This document shows, one piece after another, positions 5,227-8,531 of a stretch of DNA of 8,531 nt. The stretch covers positions 1 to 8,531 of the forward strand of contig JAPULD010000394.1 in assembly GCA_027295365.1 (NCBI GenBank), given 5' to 3'. The position numbers and the translations under genes were made by a program. Positions within the stretch are counted from its first letter, which is position 1, and each line of letters opens with the position of its first letter. The notes under the pieces were generated by a model. The model saw only the letters and a list, made by a program, of their open reading frames with translations, had not been told where the DNA came from and did not search any database. Source of the DNA: Planctomycetota bacterium (GTDB lineage Bacteria; Planctomycetota; Phycisphaerae; Phycisphaerales; SM1A02).

Positions 5227-8127
5227 ATGTCGAATCGAATCATCAATGGCGTCCCGACCCGGTCTGGCCTGTGTTTCCTGATCGCAAGTCTTGTGTTTGG
5301 GCTGCTTTCCTCGCACATCATGCAAGGGCAAGTCGTGAACGACCTGAAGCCGATCCTGCCTTCGCACATCGAGCCGGACGATCTCGACGCCTCGATTCCC
5401 ATGCCCGAGATGGTGATCGGCCACCCGGTCGGTTCGCAGTCGGTGCGCTACGACCCGCTCATGCGCTACCTCACGATCCTGGCTGAAACATCCGATCTCG
5501 TCACGATGACCCAATACGCCCAAAGTCACGAAGGTCGGGCTCTCGTATACCTGACCATCACCAGCCCGGCCAACCATGCGCGGCTGGACGAGATCAAAGC
5601 CAACAACGCCAAACTCGCCGACCCCCGGACGCGGGGCGAGAACGATGACCTCGACGCCATTGCGTCCACCCTGCCGGGGATTGCCTGGTTGGCGTATTCC
5701 ATCCATGGCGACGAGGTTTCGGGAGTCGATGCCGCCATGCAGGTCGCGTACCTCCTGGCCGCCGCTCGTGATGACGACACGAAGCGACTGCTTGATGAAG
5801 TGGTCATCCTCATCGATCCGATTGAAAACCCCGATGGCCGCGAACGCTATCTCTCCCAGATCGACGCGTTCAAGGGCAAGGTTCCCAATCCCGACCGACA
5901 GGCGATGCATCACGCCGGTCCCTGGGCCGCGGGACGTGGCAACCATTATCTCTTCGACATGAATCGCGACTGGCTCATTCAATCGCAACCCGAAACGAGG
6001 GGACGCACCAACGCGATCAACGAGTGGAATCCCCACTTCCTCATCGATGCCCACGAGATGGGAAGCCTCGACACGTTTCTGATGGACCCGCCCCGGGATC
6101 CCATCAACAACCAGATGTCCGAAACGATGATGACGTGGCGAAGGAAGTTCGGGGCCGATCAGGGAGCCGCCTTCAACCAGCGAGGCTGGAGTTATTACTC
6201 GGGAGACTGGTACGAGGAGTGGTATCCGGGTTACACCAATGCCTACGCCTCGTTGCGAGGCACCATCGGGTTGTTGTATGAGCAGGCAGGCGTCAACGGT
6301 TCCATGATCCGCAAGAATTCTGGGGAGATCGAAACCTACTTTGACGCGGTGGCCCACAACGTCGTGGGTTCCATGGCCAACCTCATGACGTTGCGCGACA
6401 ACCGGGCCGGAATTATTCGCGATTTCCTGGCCGAAAAACGCTGGGCGTTGTCCGATGCGGATGATGGGGCTCGAACGTACATTCTCCCTCCCGACGCTGA
6501 CATCAGGCGTTGGAAAAAGCATCTGATGCTTCTGGATCAGCATGAAATCGAATACACCATCGCCACCAATGAATTCGAGGCGATCAACGTTTCGAATACC
6601 TATGGCGAGAAGGCGGAGCGAAAGACGTTCCCCGCCGGCACCGCGGTGGTCAAATCCACCCAGCCTTTCCGACGTTACCTGAACACGATCCTCGATTTCA
6701 ATCCCCGCATGACGGATCAGTTTCTCAAGGAGGAGCGCGAGGAGATCGAGAACGACGAGGGGGGACGAATCTACGACATGACCGCCTGGTCGGTGCCCAT
6801 GGCGTATGGGCTCGAAGCGTACTGGGCGGAACGGGTCGAGGGCGATACGAGCGGCGCAATGAGCGTATCGCAAGCAACGCCCCCGGCGATGCCTTCGGTT
6901 CCCGACTATGGCTACCTCATCGATGGGCAAGATTCGATCGTCTACTGGGCCCTGGCCCGGCTGTTCGAGGCCGATTGCAAGCCCCGGGTGGCGACGAAGA
7001 AGTTCACGCACAATGGACGAGCGTACCAACCGGGGACCGTGCTCATCCGGCGCCATGAGAATCCGGAACACATCGTCGAAGTGCTGACCCGCTGCCGCGA
7101 GGTCTACAAGATGGAGATCATCGGCGCCGAAACCGCGTTGAGCGACACCGGTCCCGATCTCGGGGGACCGACCTTTCAACTGCTCAACGCACCGAAGATC
7201 GCGATCGCCTCGCAATGGCCCATGTCCACCACGTCGTTCGGCTTCGCGTGGTATCAATTCGACGATCGCCTCGCGTTGCGAACCAGCCCCTTCAACGTCC
7301 AGAACATTTCATTCGTGGACCTGCGTTCGTACAACGTGTTGATCCTCCCCTCGGGTGGCGCACTCAGCGCCGTCTTGAATCGAGGGGGCATGGAAAACCT
7401 CAGGCAATGGGTCGAAGCGGGAGGCACGCTCATCGCCATCGGCGGTTCCGCCTCGACGCTCGCCCGGGAAGGGGGACTGTCCTCGGTGCGCAGCCGTCGT
7501 AACGTGCTCGACAAGCTTGAGGAATACGGCGAGGCTCTGGCGAGGGAGATCGGCTCGATGAATGTGCAGGTCGATCCCGCCGACATCTGGGGCGACCCGG
7601 TCGAGGCGGCAGTGGCGGAAGAAGATGATGATGATGATGATGAAGAGGCCTCGGAAGAGGATGACGACGAGTCTGAGGATGATGACGCCAAGAAGGAAGA
7701 CACACCCAAGAAACTCAAGGGCGACGCTTTGAAACGACACGACGCCTGGCTGCGTCGCTTCTCGCCCCAGGGCATCTTCGCCCAGACCCGGGTGGACAAT
7801 CGCCACTGGCTGGCGTTTGGCGTGAAGGATCGACTCCCCGTGCTGTTCTCGGGTTCGACGGTGCTCATGAGCAAGAGACCCATCAAGACGCCGGTGCGCC
7901 TCGTCGAGTCGGACAACGTCAGGATGAGCGGCTTGCTCTGGCCCGAAGGACGCGAACGCATCGGCAATGCGGCGTACGCCACCGTCGAGCGAATGGGCAA
8001 TGGGCAGGTCATTCTCTTCGCCAACGATCCCTACCTCAGGGCGTACACCGAAGGCTCAGGACGATTGATGCTCAACGCCGTGCTGTTGGGCCCCGGCCTC
8101 GGCGCGAACCCGCCAATTCCCTGGTGA
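5227..8127 (+). CDS. Large exported M14-family zinc metallopeptidase with acidic insertion (966 aa)
   Basis: Second large M14 peptidase of the window, predicted to be exported. After the start at 5227 there is a signal peptide with hydrophobic core at about residues 14-28 and a possible cleavage site around residues 32-35. The catalytic domain, about residues 75-390, has every expected residue: H160 and E163 in SIHGDE, NPDG (201-204), R247 in MNRDW, third zinc ligand H276 in DAHEMG, and general base E352 in LLYEQAG. A linker of about 260 residues follows. A Rossmann-like amidotransferase-type domain begins near residue 655 (APKIAIASQW, then NVLILPSG at 703-710, then GGTLIAIGG at 732-740). It is interrupted at 798-825 by a run of Asp and Glu, after which the domain resumes (HWLAFG, LPVLFSG). 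It shares domain order with the peptidase at 611-3127, but its zinc motif is HGDE rather than HSTE, so the two look like diverged paralogues, not a recent duplication. Substrate unknown. Confidence 0.93.
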   Translation: MSNRIINGVPTRSGLCFLIASLVFGLLSSHIMQGQVVNDLKPILPSHIEPDDLDASIPMPEMVIGHPVGSQSVRYDPLMRYLTILAETSDLVTMTQYAQSHEGRALVYLTITSPANHARLDEIKANNAKLADPRTRGENDDLDAIASTLPGIAWLAYSIHGDEVSGVDAAMQVAYLLAAARDDDTKRLLDEVVILIDPIENPDGRERYLSQIDAFKGKVPNPDRQAMHHAGPWAAGRGNHYLFDMNRDWLIQSQPETRGRTNAINEWNPHFLIDAHEMGSLDTFLMDPPRDPINNQMSETMMTWRRKFGADQGAAFNQRGWSYYSGDWYEEWYPGYTNAYASLRGTIGLLYEQAGVNGSMIRKNSGEIETYFDAVAHNVVGSMANLMTLRDNRAGIIRDFLAEKRWALSDADDGARTYILPPDADIRRWKKHLMLLDQHEIEYTIATNEFEAINVSNTYGEKAERKTFPAGTAVVKSTQPFRRYLNTILDFNPRMTDQFLKEEREEIENDEGGRIYDMTAWSVPMAYGLEAYWAERVEGDTSGAMSVSQATPPAMPSVPDYGYLIDGQDSIVYWALARLFEADCKPRVATKKFTHNGRAYQPGTVLIRRHENPEHIVEVLTRCREVYKMEIIGAETALSDTGPDLGGPTFQLLNAPKIAIASQWPMSTTSFGFAWYQFDDRLALRTSPFNVQNISFVDLRSYNVLILPSGGALSAVLNRGGMENLRQWVEAGGTLIAIGGSASTLAREGGLSSVRSRRNVLDKLEEYGEALAREIGSMNVQVDPADIWGDPVEAAVAEEDDDDDDEEASEEDDDESEDDDAKKEDTPKKLKGDALKRHDAWLRRFSPQGIFAQTRVDNRHWLAFGVKDRLPVLFSGSTVLMSKRPIKTPVRLVESDNVRMSGLLWPEGRERIGNAAYATVERMGNGQVILFANDPYLRAYTEGSGRLMLNAVLLGPGLGANPPIPW
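7624..7641 (+). repeat. (GAT)6 trinucleotide repeat inside the M14 gene
   Basis: Six tandem GAT codons encode Asp800-Asp805 at the start of the acidic tract of the large M14 peptidase. Because the unit is three bases, slippage would change the number of aspartates without breaking the frame. Confidence 0.85.
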
Positions 8128-8135
8128 TACTTTTT

Positions 8136-8248
8136 GGGTGCCACGGACAGCGAAGCGCAGCGTAGTCGTCCGTGCCGATTGCAAATAGATCGTCCAACAC
8201 ACGGACGACTTCGTTCTGCTGCGCTTCACTTCGCTGTCCGTGGCACCC
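8136..8248. repeat. BIME-like palindromic element 2 (paired inverted hairpins)
   Basis: The outer 20 bases at 8136-8155 and 8229-8248 are perfect inverted repeats (gggtgccacggacagcgaag and its complement). The heptamer CACGGAC alternates with its complement four times, at 8142-8148, 8168-8174 (complement), 8200-8206 and 8236-8242 (complement). Each half can therefore fold as its own hairpin, or the whole can fold as one long stem. The right half is about ten bases longer, from small insertions. The element starts nine bases after the stop codon of the plus-strand M14 gene, and 44 bases separate it from the antiporter start. The T-run (8131-8135) precedes rather than follows it on the plus strand, so it is not a standard intrinsic terminator. 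It is related to the element at 512-604. Confidence 0.85.
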
Positions 8249-8292
8249 GATTGACCAACAAGCCTCCCGTTCCGTGGTAAGCTTCCCCCCAC

Positions 8293-8531
8293 ATGACCAT
8301 CGGCGGGTTCAAATTTCCCTTTCTCCACGTGCTGCTGATCTTTGTCCCGATCTGCATCGTGCTTGAAGTCACCCACGCGCCCCCTGCGTGGATCTTCGGC
8401 ATCGCCTGCCTTGCCATCATCCCCCTCGCCGGGTGGATGGGAAAGGCCACCGAACAACTCGCAGGCCACTTCGGTCCCGGCATCGGGGGCCTGCTCAACG
8501 CCAGCTTCGGCAACGCCGCGGAACTCATCAT
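8293..8531 (+). CDS. Ca2+/H+ antiporter, CAX family, N-terminal part (runs off the right edge)
   Basis: The first 79 codons of a membrane antiporter that exports calcium or another divalent cation in exchange for protons. Two hydrophobic segments are visible at about residues 9-24 and 32-48. They are followed by the family signature region: a GKATEQLA stretch (50-57), GPGIGGLLNASFGNAAELI (61-79), in which G73-N74-A75-A76-E77 belongs to the first conserved c-repeat, with E77 the expected ion-binding glutamate. This matches the N-terminus of bacterial CAX proteins such as Bacillus YfkE in motif order and spacing. An in-frame TAA at 8278-8280 rules out starts further upstream, so the ATG at 8293 is the first possible one. 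No clear Shine-Dalgarno site is seen. It is separated from the M14 gene by a palindromic repeat and is probably functionally unrelated to it. Confidence 0.88.
   Translation, partial: MTIGGFKFPFLHVLLIFVPICIVLEVTHAPPAWIFGIACLAIIPLAGWMGKATEQLAGHFGPGIGGLLNASFGNAAELI

Noticed and set aside
5206..7257. Long open frame of 683 codons on the minus strand
   Set aside because: It lies entirely opposite the M14 gene, which has complete catalytic motifs. Its translation is rich in Arg, Gly, His, Val and Asp, has no recognisable domain, and is typical of an antisense shadow in GC-rich DNA.
7254..8024. Minus-strand frame of 256 codons with a poly-serine tract
   Set aside because: The serine run is the antisense reading of the Asp/Glu tract of the M14 gene, so this is a shadow.
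8128..8250. Intrinsic terminator after the plus-strand M14 gene
   Set aside because: Strong hairpins are present, but the T-run precedes them on the plus strand and is an A-run after them on the minus strand, so the canonical hairpin-then-U layout is absent.
8251..8283. Possible promoter before the antiporter (TTGACC at 8251-8256)
   Set aside because: The -35-like box is good, but no -10 box with acceptable match is found 16-18 bases downstream, and the leader would be only a few bases long.

Overview
The window carries six protein-coding genes, four complete and two cut by the window edges. Base composition is moderately GC-rich. Two large periplasmic or secreted M14 metallopeptidases, a lipoprotein carboxypeptidase and clear Shine-Dalgarno sites indicate a bacterium with an export-rich, probably Gram-negative-type envelope. 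The architecture of an M14 catalytic domain followed by a glutamine-amidotransferase-like C-terminal domain suggests Planctomycetota (Phycisphaerae-like), Gemmatimonadota or a similar lineage. That is inference from protein style only; there is no marker gene.

Layout on the minus strand, read right to left: an M14 murein-amidase-like lipoprotein (4303-5061), a histone-deacetylase-family zinc deacylase (3189-4238) and a large exported M14 peptidase (611-3127). The gaps are 64 and 61 bases, so these three are probably one transcription unit. A further minus-strand gene (360 to beyond base 1) begins 250 bases downstream of the large peptidase. It encodes a signal peptide and a Gln/Gly-rich mature N-terminus. 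On the plus strand, diverging from the lipoprotein gene across a 165-base intergenic region, is a second large exported M14 peptidase (5227-8127), followed by the start of a Ca2+/H+ antiporter of the CAX family (8293 to beyond 8531).

Both large M14 genes are followed within 10 bases of their stop codons by a palindromic element of about 100 bases made of two inverted hairpin units (512-604 and 8136-8248). The two elements share a GGGTGsCAsGGACA-like core and an 11-base block. They look like members of one REP/BIME-type dispersed repeat family.

Functionally, three M14 enzymes that act outside the cytoplasm sit around one cytoplasmic deacylase. This fits a locus for extracellular peptide or cell-wall peptide degradation with intracellular deacylation of a product, but the link is inferred from gene order only. 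No RNA genes, CRISPR arrays, insertion sequences or convincing rho-independent terminators were seen. Nothing here is a clear defence or mobile system. The points most worth following are the paired repeats, the M14/deacylase cluster and an acidic insertion inside the C-terminal domain of the second large peptidase.
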